Positions 1 to 37,598 of a stretch of DNA of 64,000 nucleotides are shown here, in pieces. The DNA lies in the NCBI GenBank assembly GCA_036245525.1, contig BTPG01000006.1, forward strand, positions 71,802,464 to 71,866,463, written 5' to 3'. The notes below the pieces were generated by a model. The model worked only from the letters and a program-made list of their open reading frames with translations. It did not search any database and had not been told where the DNA came from. Both the position numbers and the translations under genes were made by a program. Every line of letters starts with the position of its first letter. Position 1 is the first letter of the stretch. Source of the stretch: Semisulcospira habei (taxonomy: Eukaryota; Mollusca; Gastropoda; Semisulcospiridae).

Positions 1-222
1 CATGTTACGTCTAAAGCCAAAATTATTTACAAAATGATACATCAATAAATAACACACAGTAATACTACGATGCAAAACAGTACAAAACAAAACAAAAAGA
101 TAAAAAAAGACAGAAAATCACAAACCACATTATATACAAACACAACAGTTATCACCCCAAAAAATTCACCCATGCATGATACAACATGACGCTGAAAAAA
201 TGGGATAAAAAAAATCACAAAC

Positions 223-25856
<25,634 letters not shown>

Positions 25857-26198
25857 GTCCAACCACAGGTAGATCACAAACAGTTCAAACTTGAAAGCAA
25901 AGCCCTGAGTTCAAACCAACAATGTGAACTTTTCTTCCCTACAAATTTCTTTGTACAAACAGTTTCAAAACAATGCCCTGTGTCACACACAAAAAAAACA
26001 CCGACGCAAATTTTTTTCCCCTCGTACAACGTTTTCTTTTTTTTTTTATGTCCAGGTGGTTTCACAGGGGGACAGAGAATGTCCACAGCAACCCCTAGTG
26101 CAAACACAACCTCAGGCTGATTCTTCTCACTATTCGACAGACCTCAACCGGCTCCTAAAGTGAAAACTCTACATCCCTACATAGGAATACAGACGTGC

Positions 26199-26259
26199 AT
26201 TGTTGATGCATGAAGCATATACCCTCATGGGCTCATGAGGATATATGCTTCATGCAGAT
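26199..26259. repeat. Family D-like hairpin
   Basis: TGCATGAAGCATATACCCTC pairs with GAGGATATATGCTTCATGCA. A compensated change replaces the usual ATAGATCC. Confidence 0.72.
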
Positions 26260-26483
26260 AGGTGGTGTTCGCTACGGAAGTATACGTCATATATGTAAAT
26301 TTAAATTACATTAGGACTGAAGGACGACACTGTACATCCTATCTCGAACGCTGTTTCAATGCCTGTTGCCTCCTCTAAGAAAAGATATAAAATGCAATCA
26401 GAATACATCGATCACAGTTTGAATGTACAATACCCCCTCTGGCAAGGAATGATGTAAATGGAACAAGCAAAAGTCAATCACAG

Positions 26484-26487
<4 letters not shown>

Positions 26488-26565
<78 letters not shown>
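26488..26565. repeat. (TA)n microsatellite inside a short palindrome
   Basis: CAGTTTCA(TA)n and (TA)nTTGAAACTG flank about 39 dinucleotides. It was probably generated within a short tandem duplication (compare 26403-26470). Confidence 0.93.
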
Positions 26566-26567
<2 letters not shown>

Positions 26568-27006
26568 AAACTGTATATATATATATATCCCCCTTTGGGA
26601 AAGAAAAGATATAAATGGCACAAAAGAACAGGCGTTGGAAAGATGCAGGGATCGATGTAAACCTATGCGTCTTGCAGATGGAGGGCTTTCTAGTCACAAG
26701 CGAATTTTGCCTATGGGTATGCGGACATCTCATTAACACAACCATAAGAAAGTTCACGATACTCCGACTGCTAAATGAAAAGAATGACACCGTCAAAAAC
26801 TATTGCAAACACACCATGATTTCACATGGCCTTAAATACTGTATGTAAGACGGATACGGGATAAGATAAAGATGTTAGTCATACTGTAGGCTGTACCATT
26901 ATCAAAGACCGTACAGGCAGAATTTTGAATCCTCTGATGAGCTCACCTGTCTGTGGTGCACAGACATTAATCGGGTAAATTTTAACAATTATTGTTGCCG
27001 CCCAGA

Positions 27007-27067
27007 GGTACAGGTCCTCATGAGCCCCTGCAGCCGTAGGAGCTTACGGTGACCTATGCCGCTTGCC
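27007..27067. repeat. Family D core, decayed
   Basis: AGGTACAGGTCCTCATGAGC, TGCAGCCGTAGGAGC tip, and GGTGACCTATGCCGCTTGCC. Confidence 0.6.
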
Positions 27068-27235
27068 AACGTAAGGTGCTGACTGTGGGACTGTAGAAGT
27101 ACATACTGATAGAGTTCAATGGAACCCTCAGGCGCATCTATCATTTGTACCGGTATCCTATCAGATAAAGATTGGGACAGCGTCAGACCCTTGGGCTAGA
27201 CCCTTTTGTTCTAGTTCAGTAGTCCGTTTCCTTGA

Positions 27236-27412
27236 AATAAATTTGACTATGAAACTGATTCAAGGGTAGTGCCAGAATAGCTTGGCGCCTGAGGCGCCAA
27301 GCTATTCTGGCACCACCCTTGAACTTAAATGGTGAATGTATCTCCTAATCTGCAATAGAGCCTTCCTAGGACAATGAAGTAAAATTCAACCTCAGGATGT
27401 AATGGGACAACC
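27236..27412. repeat. Family A fold-back
   Basis: Core 27259-27324: TTCAAGGGTAGTGCCAGAAT...GGCGCC-TGA-GGCGCC... The right arm ends CAGGATGTAATGGG without an intact TTAA. Confidence 0.8.
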
Positions 27413-27451
27413 CCCTTTTGCACGCGGCCATTGGTACTGGGAACAAGGAGG

Positions 27452-27524
27452 TTAACACTTTGGCTGTCGGTAGCGCTTTTTCGTCCCGCGGATTCCTGCA
27501 CGATACCAACAGCCAAAGGGTTAA
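27452..27524. repeat. Family C fold-back
   Basis: TTAACACTTTGGCTGTCGGT...CCAACAGCCAAAGGGTTAA, tip GGATTCCTGCACG. Confidence 0.82.
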
Positions 27525-27689
27525 TTACTCCAATGTGGTTCAGCTCCACCTCTCATTGTATTCAAGCCGCCTCAGGGTATAAACAAGGACAGATATGAAA
27601 TGTGAGATAAAGCCTCTCCTTTCAAACGATACACGTCCTGTATGCTAAACGACCTCCGGCAAACGTCAGCCGCAGTTGGCCCATGCGGG

Positions 27690-27902
27690 CCACTGCAGTA
27701 CCCTGTCATACAGTTTTGTTTCTGAAATCTTGGTTCATTCAATGAGCAAAAAGCCGACACCGTCAAAGAAACATGGATACAAATTGATCTCAGAAAGAGG
27801 CATAGATCATCATGAGCCCCAGCCGTCGCGGGGGCTCATGAGGATCTATGTCTCTCGGAGGCTGGATTGTGTTCACTTTTTCTCTCCGCAGTCATGGGGT
27901 TA
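27690..27902. repeat. Family D fold-back
   Basis: Core 27787-27855 (GAGGCATAGATCATCATGAG with GGGGGCTCATGAGGATCTAT). Right end TCATGGGGTTAA (27899-27902); the left end is uncertain. Confidence 0.8.
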
Positions 27903-28240
27903 AACGGCCGATTCGCCTACACCAGTATTGCATGTGACCTGCCAGGGCAAACAAGATATGTCAAGCTTCTCTACAATGCCCCATGACTTGCTCTAGAAAC
28001 AATAGGAGGCTCAATGACAGTAAGTAAACACAGTTTGACACAAGCTTTGCTCTCTGATTATTACTCTTCATGTTCATTTCTAAATACCAATGTGCATAAT
28101 ATACCCACACAGTATCCCTTGCCTCTGTTGTATTACAGGCTGCTAAGTGTGCTTAGTGGAATTTGAATGAAAACACGTGCCCAGCCTCCTCATGTGAAAT
28201 TGATCATTTGTGAATCAGAATAACCCAAAGCAACTGCTAC

Positions 28241-28366
28241 TTAACCCTTTGAGCCCTGTTACACAACAGCAGGAGCTGACAGATATAATATTTCATGGGT
28301 GAATATCTTGATGCCTACAAGTACAAAGAAATTCTGGCACCACTCTTGAATTAACACATGATCAAT
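28241..28366. repeat. Family A-like fold-back, decayed
   Basis: TTAACCCTTTGAGCCCTG at the left and ATTCTGGCACCACTCTTGAA inside; the central arm is largely lost. Confidence 0.5.
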
Positions 28367-28812
28367 CTCATTAATAGATTTAAATTCTAGTGTGGTTTCT
28401 ATATGACAACTACAAAATAATTTGTGAACTTTCAGCTCAGATCTTTATCTGTGTATGTCACCCACTCTGACAAAACCCAGACAATGTGTACATGTATTTT
28501 GCAGCATATTATGTGCTATATATCAATGGAATCTTCAGGTGGAAAGCTTTCTTTTGATATAAAAATGGCTAGTGTTGGCGATTCAAAAAACATTAATGTT
28601 TTTCACTAATTCTGAAGCAGATTGAAGCACACAGGTTTTAAAATACATGCATAATAATTTGACAACCACAGAACTTGAAAATGCTGATTTTTTTTTTTTT
28701 TTAAATCAGCCAACACACCATTTTCTGGCTGTAGCACTGACTGTGCCCAGCAACTGTCCCAATTTTGTTGGTGCAGGTCACAAATATATAATCTCAAAAA
28801 AAGCCCTCAAAA

Positions 28813-29038
28813 TTAACCCTTATCATTTGGAATACACCAGTGTGTTAAATACGTTTGACTAAAATAGTTCAAGGGTAGCGCCAAAATAGCTTGGCGCCTC
28901 TAGGCGCCAAGCTATTCTGGCACCACCCTTAAACTAAAGCCATTGGTGTATATCGTTATATGTAAGTACTATAATGTAGCTTACATATATGGCAGTGTAC
29001 AAATTTGAAGCTTTTAGCCTCAGTATGATATGGGTTAA
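28813..29038. repeat. Family A fold-back, complete TTATCATT subtype
   Basis: TTAACCCTTATCATTTGGAA...ATGATATGGGTTAA, 226 bp. Hairpin AAGGGTAGCGCCAAAATAGC around GGCGCC-TCTA-GGCGCC. Confidence 0.87.
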
Positions 29039-29178
29039 ACTGCACAGTTACTCTAGCGCACTGTAATCAGCCCTGAATTTACACAACTTCCTTCTGCAGT
29101 CACAGACTAAATCCAAGAAGTCCGACTTCATCAATCTGGTGACGTCCAGTAAACAACAAGAGGTATGCCAACAAGCGG

Positions 29179-29345
29179 TATAGATTCTCATGGGCCCTTG
29201 CAGGTGCAGGGACTCGTGAGAATCTATGCCTCTTGCATTTCGTGAGCCTGTCTACTGGTATGTCCGTCACACAGCATTAGGCAAGAAATATAAATTCTAA
29301 TGAGATCCCTGCAGCTGCTGGGGCTCATGAGGCTCTATGCCTCTC
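29179..29345. repeat. Two adjacent family D cores
   Basis: 29179-29238: GGTATAGATTCTCATGGGCC with CTCGTGAGAATCTATGCC, including a compensated TTCTCA/TGAGAA change. 29283-29345: AATATAAATTCTAATGAGAT with GGGGCTCATGAGGCTCTATG, more decayed. Confidence 0.72.
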
Positions 29346-29744
29346 GACGATGCAACGGGCTGGATGTGAGATTGCTACTTCTTTCACAAAAAGATATGCT
29401 ATCTGAAATGACACACTGCAGTGGCCCTTGTTAGACAGATACCTGTAATCTTAAGTGTTTTTATGTGCAGATTCGCACACCTGAAGCCGAAACACACACT
29501 CTGAGTTTACAACACACAGCACCCATTGTTCCAAATAAAAACACTGCAAGTTGAGAGAGAATATTTGCATGATTACACCACATGTGCTGAATTGTTTGAT
29601 TACAACCGCAATACACAGACATGCAATAAGAAATGATTTTGTGATACAAATTGCATTATCTACCAATATCCCTTCAAAATTTAGGAAAAAGAATTGAGAG
29701 TTCTCCTCAAAGACCATATACCAGTTTAGGAAACAGAATTACTC

Positions 29745-29826
29745 TGACAGTTCAAGAGGCCAGATTTAGAACAGCTTAAATTGGTGCCTAGAGGCACCAA
29801 GCACCACCCTTCAACAATCGTGGTCA
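29745..29826. repeat. Family A-like fold-back, decayed
   Basis: GGTGCCTAGAGGCACC centre with partial arms GACAGTTCAAGAGG and CACCCTTCAACAATCGTGGTC. Confidence 0.55.
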
Positions 29827-29849
29827 CACTGTCTCCCTGACATAACATA

Positions 29850-29990
29850 GCAGGAGATGGCTCGACCATGCTAATTTAAGGGGAGTGCCAGATTAGCTTG
29901 GCACCTAATGGCGCTAAGCTACTCTGGCACTACACTTGAATTAGCATGATCGATCCATCTCCAGCAACTGGTACCTAGACGTTAGGTGAC
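29850..29990. repeat. Family B fold-back, left end lost
   Basis: Core 29862-29954: GACCATGCTAATTTAAGGGG pairs with CACTTGAATTAGCATGATC, with a compensated GCTAAT/ATTAGC change. Confidence 0.78.
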
Positions 29991-30113
29991 ATGCACACCT
30001 CAAAAATTTGGAAAATGTGGCCATGAAGTTAAAAAGAGGTATACTGTTCGTTTGTTTGTTATCCTGTTTTTTATTTTTCAGTGAGAGAAAGCCGCTGGCA
30101 TGAGGTGCCAAAG

Positions 30114-31491
30114 CAGTTCTAACTCAGACTCCGAAAAGCCTAATCATTTTGATTCGATGGAATGTGAGCGCGCGCTCTTCTCCCTTTCGGTCCCCTTTTC
30201 CCAGCAGAGCGGTTTATTTATAATTGCTGTCATCGCGTCTAATACACTATGGAAGGCAGTCACTGAATCAGCTCGCGCAGCTTCTTGTATGTAAGGACCA
30301 GCATAATGATAGAGGCAGGCAAGAGGCATGATTCTCATTAGCTTTCGCATCTGCGGGTGCCATGAGGATCTATGTTTATTCCAGACAGGAGGTGTTTATC
30401 ATTGAGTGTATCTCCGACAGTGTGATAGTGGTCCTTTCTACAGATGAGAAAAGGCATAGATCCTCAAGAGTCCGCCACGCAAGTTACAGGACTGTGACCC
30501 ATGAGAATCTGTGCCTAAGTTTTGCTTATTCAGTTCACACAATTTTAATTTCCAGGCTGAGTGGGGGAAAGGGAGCGAGATGGGCTATTGTGGTTTGTAG
30601 TGAGTTTCAGCCGTTTCTTTTGTTTTTCAGTAACGGTACATCAATGACCATATTATAAATGAACACACTTTTCCCCCCTCTTTTGTTCTGGTAAAGACAG
30701 AGTCGGGTTCACTACGGAATATACTTGAATCTGCTGAGGCACATATAATTCTGAAAACTCAGAAATTTAAAAGCCAGGTTGCAAATTTAAAATATATACT
30801 GACACAGTTCTAACTCAGACTCCAAAAAGCCTAATCATTTTCATTGGATGGAATGTGAGCTCGAGCTATTCTGTTTCTGTCCCCTTTTTGCAGCAGAGCG
30901 GTTTGTTTATAATTGCTGTCAACCCGTCTATTACACTATGGAAGGCAGTCACTGAATCAGCTCGTGCAGCTTCTTGTATGTAAGGACCAGCATAATGATA
31001 GAGCCAGGCAAGAGGCATGATTCTCATTAGCTTTGCATCTGCGGGCGCCATGAGGATCTATGTTTATTCCTGACTGACAGATGGTGCGTATCAGTGAGTG
31101 TATCTAATTCAGTGTGATAGTGGCCCTTTCTACTGATGAGAAAAGGCATAGATCCTCAAGAGTCCATCATGCAAGTTACAGGACCATGACCCATGAGAAT
31201 CTGTGCCTAAGTTTTGCTTTTTTAGTTCACACAATTTTAATTTCCAGGCTGAGTGGGGGAGGGGGAGGGAGATGCGCTTATTGTGGTTTGCAGTGAGTTT
31301 CAGCGTTTCTTTTGTTTTTCAGTAACTGTACATCACTGAATGACCATATAATAAATGAACACACTTTCCCGCCCTCTATCGTTCTGTTAAAGACAGATTC
31401 GGGTTCACTATGGAATATACTTGGATCTGCTGAGGCACATATATGGGCAGAAATTTAAAAGCAAGGTTACAAATTAAAAATATATACTAAA
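30114..31491. repeat. Tandem duplication, two ~690-bp units
   Basis: Units start with CAGTTCTAACTCAGACTCC at 30114 and 30805. Both contain GGAAGGCAGTCACTGAATCA, an AGGATCTAT fold-back (family D core) and AAGGCATAGATCCTCAAGAG. They differ by scattered substitutions and small indels. No gene was seen. Confidence 0.85.
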
Positions 31492-31769
31492 ATGGGCTTT
31501 GATAGGACTATTATTTGGTTGAGGGCTGGGGACAGTACAAGGCTTTAGCCAGCCTTGAAGCGGCCGCTTTCATCGGAACTGCCGTCAGATGGTATGGCAG
31601 AAGGTTCTCTGTTCCGTCTGATGTGCACAGAGATAAATGAACCTATCAAGAAACATTCATTCCACCATTACCGCATACTTTCACGAGGATAAATATACTC
31701 TTGTTTTTACATCAGACGGATGGCATTCACTGCCTAGCAATGATCGCCCATAACCAAAGACAAAACTCC

Positions 31770-31845
31770 CCAAGAGGCATAGATCTTCAAGAGTTGCGCG
31801 CAGAATGCGGGGGCTTGTGAGAAGCTAAATGTATCTTGGTGGCTA
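31770..31845. repeat. Family D core, decayed
   Basis: AAGAGGCATAGATCTTCAAG, GAATGCGGGGGCTTGTGAG and an imperfect right arm. Confidence 0.6.
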
Positions 31846-32623
31846 GTGTTGCCTCTATGCTGCTATGTTTACGCAGCCGGGATGAAATCGCGACCATCGA
31901 ACCCAAAACAAAACACCAATAGCTGTCAACACGTGCGATTACGACTGTCCCGGCACTGCGGCATAGAATAGCCATAGAATAGCGCGATGCTCATGCTCCC
32001 TTTAGGTTCACGGCAGTGCAAACTCGAGTTTGGAGACTAACTGAAAGGGTCCCTGTGTTCAGTGTAAGCAGTGTGTGACATTGTGGTGGAGGGCACAGGG
32101 AGTCAGGGCAACACCTGCTATACCTCTGTCCTGTGTTTACCTGGCGTGGCTTTTTCTGTGTGCACAGGCCAGCGACCATGCTTCCAAGGGCACAGAGTCC
32201 CAAGAATGAGGAGGAGACAAGCTGAGCCCCGACTAAAACCGGTCAAGGTATGGGAAGGAGACATATACTGAGAGAGGTACAATGTAGCAGTGTGTGAAAC
32301 CCAACATAACCCCCGTATGCTTTGCAGCCGCCAGTCCTGTTTAAAGAACCCGTGGATGCAAGCACAAGGGGGTAATCCTCACACCCCCACACCCCTCCTG
32401 CAAAATCTTCAAAATTGACCTTTATGTGAAATGCCCAAAACCTCTACATCTAAATGTACTGTTCATCAGTACACTAACAATAACATGCCCATGGTAAGAC
32501 AAAAACATTTAAAAAAATATTCAATTGTTGGAGATTTTATGAGAAAACTACGAAAGAAATCAGTGGTCAAGGTGACAACACTTGTGCTATTAGCTTATGA
32601 GTAAGACAGATTGCAACAACCAT

Positions 32624-32827
32624 TTAACCCATATCATACTGAGGCTAAAAGCTTCGAATTTGTACACCGCCATATGAAAGCTACATTATAGTATGTACAG
32701 ATAAGGATATAGACCAATGCCTTTGGTTCAAGGGCGGTGCCAGAACCCTAGAGGCTCCAAGCTATTCTGGCACTACCCTTGAACTATTTTAGTCAAAGTT
32801 ATTTCACACATTCTGAATAAGGGTTAA
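32624..32827. repeat. Family A fold-back, complete ends, shortened hairpin
   Basis: TTAACCCATATCATACTGAG...TTCTGAATAAGGGTTAA. The left hairpin arm has lost TAGCTTGGCGC. Confidence 0.82.
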
Positions 32828-33106
32828 TTGCCACATAGCCAATACTTAATTTGGATTTTCTTATACAGTAAATGAATGTTAAGTTGCTTTTATCTAATCT
32901 AAAAGTGCAATGAAAATTTGTAATAAATAAGAAACCATACAAAATAAAACATCCGTGAAAAAGTTACTGGCTAAGGGAGGCAACTCGTCTTCTAGCCTCC
33001 AAAGCACTGTCATGTACATGCATTGTTGCTTCCCTTTGACATTCTGTCGCCTCACCGAAATGCTCAGTGTTGATACCTAAGAAATCTCTTTCTGTGACTG
33101 TTATTT

Positions 33107-33232
33107 TAACCCACTTTGCCCCGACGCACTATAGCAGGAGATGGATAGACCATGATTCAAGTGTAGTGCCAGATAAGCTTGGCGCCATCAGTGACTAGTT
33201 GATCTGTCATTACGCATCAATTATTTATCATA
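33107..33232. repeat. Family B fold-back, left part (right part at 36052-36118)
   Basis: TTAACCCACTTTGCCCC begins the copy and its hairpin runs to ATTATTTATCAT. The missing end (ATCTCCTGCAACTGGTA...) reappears beyond the LINE and TIR element. Confidence 0.7.
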
Positions 33233-35255
33233 GTAGTAGTAGTATTGTGAGGACAAAATAGGCCGTGAGGCCTTTACAAATGTCCTTCCTTTCTTTAGTT
33301 ACTTTATGGGTCTGCTATGCATGCAATTTTCCTATAAAATCATTCATAATAGGAATAAAAAATCTTTTTAAATTTTGGTAATTCGTCCAGCTGGTTTTTA
33401 AAACTCACAAACCAGATAGGTGAGGCTAGCGCTGGCAGAATTGTATGCAAACCAAGGGGAATCACAGCGCTGGACAGACAACAGTTAGATCCCCTGCCCC
33501 CACCTATCAGGCACCCAATCGCCAGCCCACAGAGAAATACGCAGGTATAGAATAAGACGATCATTTCCATCCTCTGGTTTTTAAAAGAATTTATATTAGG
33601 TGCTTTTTTTAATGAAACTAGTAAGTCATTCCAAACAATGGCAACTCTGTTAGTAAAACAAAACTTCCGCAGGTTAGTGTTAAAGTGCTGTACAAAGATT
33701 TTCCCTTCAGAATTTCAGGTTCTGTCGCAGAATGGTGCTGCAAAAAAGTCATTCCACTTCAGGTCGTCGATGCCATTATAAATTTTAAAAACTTGGATTA
33801 AGTCTCCACATATTCTACATCCGCGTAAGGAGTGTAATCCAAAGTATCTGAGTCTGTCTAAATAAGTCATATTTCTACATTCTTTGACCAGCTTTGTTGC
33901 TCGTCTCTGTACCCTTTCGAGTGCAGCCGATTGTCTCATTAAACCTGGGTACCATACAGTGTTTGCATATTCTAAATGTGGTCTGACTAGTGATTTATAC
34001 AGTTTACTAAAAATGTCCTTGTCTAAATAATTAAAAGCTCTCTTAACTACTCCAACCATTTTGTTGGCCTTATTGATGCAGTTCTGAATATGGGGCTCAA
34101 AAGATAGAACTTTGTCGAAAACCACACCTAAATCTCTTTCCTCCTCACAAGATACCACCTTTTTAATGTTGCTGTTAACTTTCATCAAGTAATCATGTTT
34201 AGGATTGTTCCTTCCAGCATGCAAGACCTTGCATTTCTCTACATTAAAATGCAAGTCCCATGTATCGGACCACTCTTGCAAGTGATCCAAATCATGCTGC
34301 AACACGTCTTTATTGCTCGATTCATTATAGATTTTAGTATCATCTGCGAAAATTTTGCACATGCTATTAACACAGTCTGGCAAGTCATTTATAAATATCG
34401 TAAATAATATAGGTCCTAAGATGCTACCTTGAGGTATACCGCTCAGTACCTTTATTTTGTCTGATTTTGCTTCTCCAACCTTTACCACTTGTTCTCTTGC
34501 ATGTAAAAAACTTCTTATCCAATTGGAAATGTTTCCACTACACCATAGGCCTCTAGTTTCTGAAGAAGCCGTTCATGAGGAACAGTGTCGAATGCTTTTC
34601 TAAAGTCTAAGTATATGATGTCAACCGTTTTTTTGTTGTCAAGTAAGGAGGTTATATCATCCATAACCTGTAGTAACTGAGTAACACATGATCGTTTCCT
34701 TCTAAAACCATGTTGGCATTCAGTGTACATATTATTCACCGTAAAATAATTAACGATCTCATCTCGGACTATAGACTCTAAAACTTTACATACTATACAT
34801 GTTAAGCTTACTGGCCTGTAGTTTCCTGCATCTGACCTAGAACCTTTTTTAAAAATTGCACTTACCTCTGCGGTTCGCCAGTCTTGCTGTACAATACCTG
34901 ATTCAAGGGAAAATGTAAACAATGTGCAAAGTGGCTCTGCCAACTCATTACACAACTCTTGTAAAACTCTGGGAGGGATGCAGTCTGGACCTTGAGCTTT
35001 GGAAGGATTCAACTCCTTTAGTTTTTTCTTGACAATATCAGGAGTTATTACGATATCTGTTATGGTTCACCCATTCGATTTTGAGCCTCTACCAAGCAAC
35101 GGAACATTACTCAAGTTTTCTTCCACAAATACGCTTGAGAAAAATTTATTCAATGTTGCTGCCTTTTCATGATCTGCTACAGCAAGTGTGCCATCTTCTT
35201 TTTTAAGTGCATTTATTCCAGAATTATATTTAGTTTCATGGTCAACCATCGGGGT
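33230..35255 (-). mobile_element. CR1-like LINE, 5' truncated
   Basis: The minus-strand reverse transcriptase of a CR1/L2-type element ends at low coordinates in a (CTA)n-type tail (33229-33243). It is truncated at about 35255 next to the TIR element. The endonuclease is missing. Confidence 0.8.
33715..35249 (-). pseudogene. CR1-like reverse transcriptase, frameshifted
   Basis: Motifs in order: PSKAQGPDCIPPRVL, IFKKGSRSDAGNYRPVSLT, QHGFRRKRSC, IIYLDFRKAFDTVPH, LSGIPQGSILGPILF and KIFADDTKIY (catalytic ADD), then a LERVQRRATKLV thumb. The frame shifts between 34515 and 34488, and a stop lies near 35067. Family placement uses FADDTK and DFRKAFDTVPH. Confidence 0.85.
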
Positions 35256-35271
35256 CTGTCAATAGTGCTTT

Positions 35272-36038
35272 GACTAATGCAAATCCACTGCGCCACCGCG
35301 TGTGTGCCACCGCCACCGCCTACTAAGCTCAAGTCAGAATACAAGGGAGGAAACGAAAGTCACAAATAGACGAAGCACTGTGATTCCAGAGCAGTTTTCA
35401 ACCCTCAAAGCAACCATCCTAAAACCTCGAGCTGAACAAACTCGGTAGATATTTTGCCACAAATCTATACCAACCTTGTCCTCCAATCAAAACTGATAGT
35501 TTAGTATCAAGGCCTTTTGCACAGTCAAGCATCATTTATAGCAGACGTAGAGTTGTAGGGTTTTAGATATGTCCGGAAATAGGCCCCATGCTCATTTTTC
35601 ATTAGTTTATGTAAGTTAGCATATCCAATGAAATTAAAACATGAGTATGTGTTACTTTCAACATGAACTTGTGACCTGCACACAGCAGTCGCTTTAGGTA
35701 CGTATTTCCCCCAGCCCGAAAAGGTCTACTTTAAATTTAAACTTTAATGGGGTCTGGTTTAAACACTGCTCAGTTGTCAATATCTTTTCGAGTAATTTGC
35801 TTTGATTTAGAGTAAACACGGCAGAAAACAATGGCTGCACTGCAGTGCATAGAGGGATCTTTCACGGCACTCTACTAAAGGGTTTAACGTTCAACTCTAG
35901 ATGTTGAGAAAGAGGTCCGGGATACTTACAGCCACAGATAGAATTTTGCGGGTGTGCTTCGTTTCCTCCCTTGTATTCTGACTTGAGCTATGTACGCAGT
36001 GGCCGCGCACGCGGTGACGCAGCATATTTGCATTACTC
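35272..36038. mobile_element. TIR element of about 770 bp, superfamily unknown
   Basis: Arms of about 90 bp at 35272-35359 and 35957-36038 are inverted copies: GACTAATGCAAAT...AAGTCAGAATACAAGGGAGG versus its complement. The middle of the arms is GC-rich and diverged. No coding potential. It directly abuts the truncated end of the CR1-like LINE. Confidence 0.75.
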
Positions 36039-36051
36039 ATCACACCCCTAT

Positions 36052-36118
36052 GTGGTCATCTCCTGCAACTGGTATATAATCCACCAACACCTCCAGCCTT
36101 TGGGGTTAAATGAGTTAA
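36052..36118. repeat. Family B fold-back, right part
   Basis: GGTCATCTCCTGCAACTGGT...GGGGTTAAATGAGTTAA matches the right third of complete family B copies and has no left arm next to it. Confidence 0.7.
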
Positions 36119-36946
36119 ACTGAAAGCAGCAGTGGGCTGATCAATTAATGTGCATAGTGATACCACTCGACCAGTGCAACTTGCTTAATTGAAAACTATT
36201 CTTCGTGTCTTTTTTTCCATTACATGTGGTTTTCGTTGTGATGATTCCTGTATTAATCATTGCGACTAAAACCACTACTGAAACGCAAAGGTTTAACACA
36301 AGTAGTAGTCAACAGCACCAAGATAGCTCACATCAGAGAACATGGCATGCAGTATTTAGATTCTCGTACACAAAACACACTGAAATCCTACTTCTAAGAG
36401 TCCCAGGATGTATTGTTTTTGATTCTCATCAGCCTGTTCCTAAGCCAGTATAAAAAAATAAATATTTTTTTAAAAGTTTTCCTCCCCAAAGTCAAATCAA
36501 ATGTTTACCTGTCCCACTTTCGATCTCGCCCCACTGTGTGCACAATGGGGTGTGTTGCTTCCAACAGCAGTAGCAGGAATTTGCTTCAGTTACCGCACAA
36601 TTGTATTCTTTTAAACAGCTGCATTCTATTTTAATTTTAAAAGCAGCTGCATTCCTGTCACTCTCACAGATGATGCGCACATGATGGGGTGAGATCGAAA
36701 GTGGAACACGTAAACACAAGATATAATATAGACCCTTTGACTCAACTTCAGAGTCGAAAACATGGGGTTTTCTTTTTTTAACGATGGCCAACAAAATGGA
36801 TCATGAGATTAAAAAACAATACATCCTGGGAATCTTTGAAGTAGGATTTCAGTGTGTTTCATGTAGGAAAATTTAAATAACGTGACATGACTGCAGGCTG
36901 GATTCTCAGATGTGACCTACCTTGGTGCTATTTAGTACTACTGGTG

Positions 36947-37163
36947 TTAACCCAAATCATACTGAGGCTAAACGTTTCAAATATGTACACTGTCATATGC
37001 AAGCTACATTATAGTACTTACAATAAGAATATAGACCAATGGCTTTACTTCAAGGGTGGTGCCAGAATAGCTTGGCGCCTAGAGGTGCCAAGCTATTCTG
37101 GCACTACTCTTGAACTATTTTAGTCAAACTTATTTCAGACACTGGTGTATTCCGAAATGAAGT
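36947..37163. repeat. Family A fold-back
   Basis: Left end TTAACCCAAATCATACTGAG; core GGTGGTGCCAGAATAGCTTG around GGCGCC-TAGA-GGTGCC. The right terminal repeat is degraded (GAAATGAAGTG). Confidence 0.8.
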
Positions 37164-37396
37164 GAAGAAGTGACCTGTTATCAATGATCATCCCATGCTT
37201 GTACATGTACTAGTGTAAATTTCTGACTGCCCCAGTACTGTCAGGTTCAGTGAAAAGCACTCAACACTTCTGGTCTTGGTGATGAGAAAATATATTTCAG
37301 ATGTCTAACTGCTGACCTGAACTCCATGAACTGGAGGTTGCAATATTAGACAGCAGGTACCAGAAACAATTGCTGCCTCTATGCCACTTATCTGGT

Positions 37397-37598
37397 TTAT
37401 CCCATATCATACTGAGGCTAAAAACTTCAAATTTGTACACTGCCATATATGCACGCTACATTAGAGTACTTACAGATAAGGATATATACCAATGGCTTTA
37501 ATTCAAGGATGGTGCCAGAATAGCTTGGCACCTAAAGGCGCCAAGGTATTCTGGCACTACCCTTGAACTATTTTAGTCTTCCGAATGATAAGGGTTAA
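37397..37598. repeat. Family A fold-back
   Basis: TTATCCCATATCATACTGAG...GAATGATAAGGGTTAA; core GATGGTGCCAGAATAGCTTG with GGCGCCAAGGTATTCTGGCA. Confidence 0.83.

Larger units (their letters stand above)
25857..33106. other. Intergenic stretch upstream of USH1C, no gene seen
   Basis: No ORF here has splice context or recognisable motifs. The content is microsatellites, fold-backs of families A-D and the 691-bp tandem duplication. The USH1C promoter should lie near the left end, but I could not place it. Confidence 0.6.

Noticed and set aside
33340..33570. 76-codon minus-strand ORF with a hydrophobic start
   Set aside because: It lies in the 3' region of the CR1-like LINE after the RT. It is probably LINE 3' sequence, not a gene.
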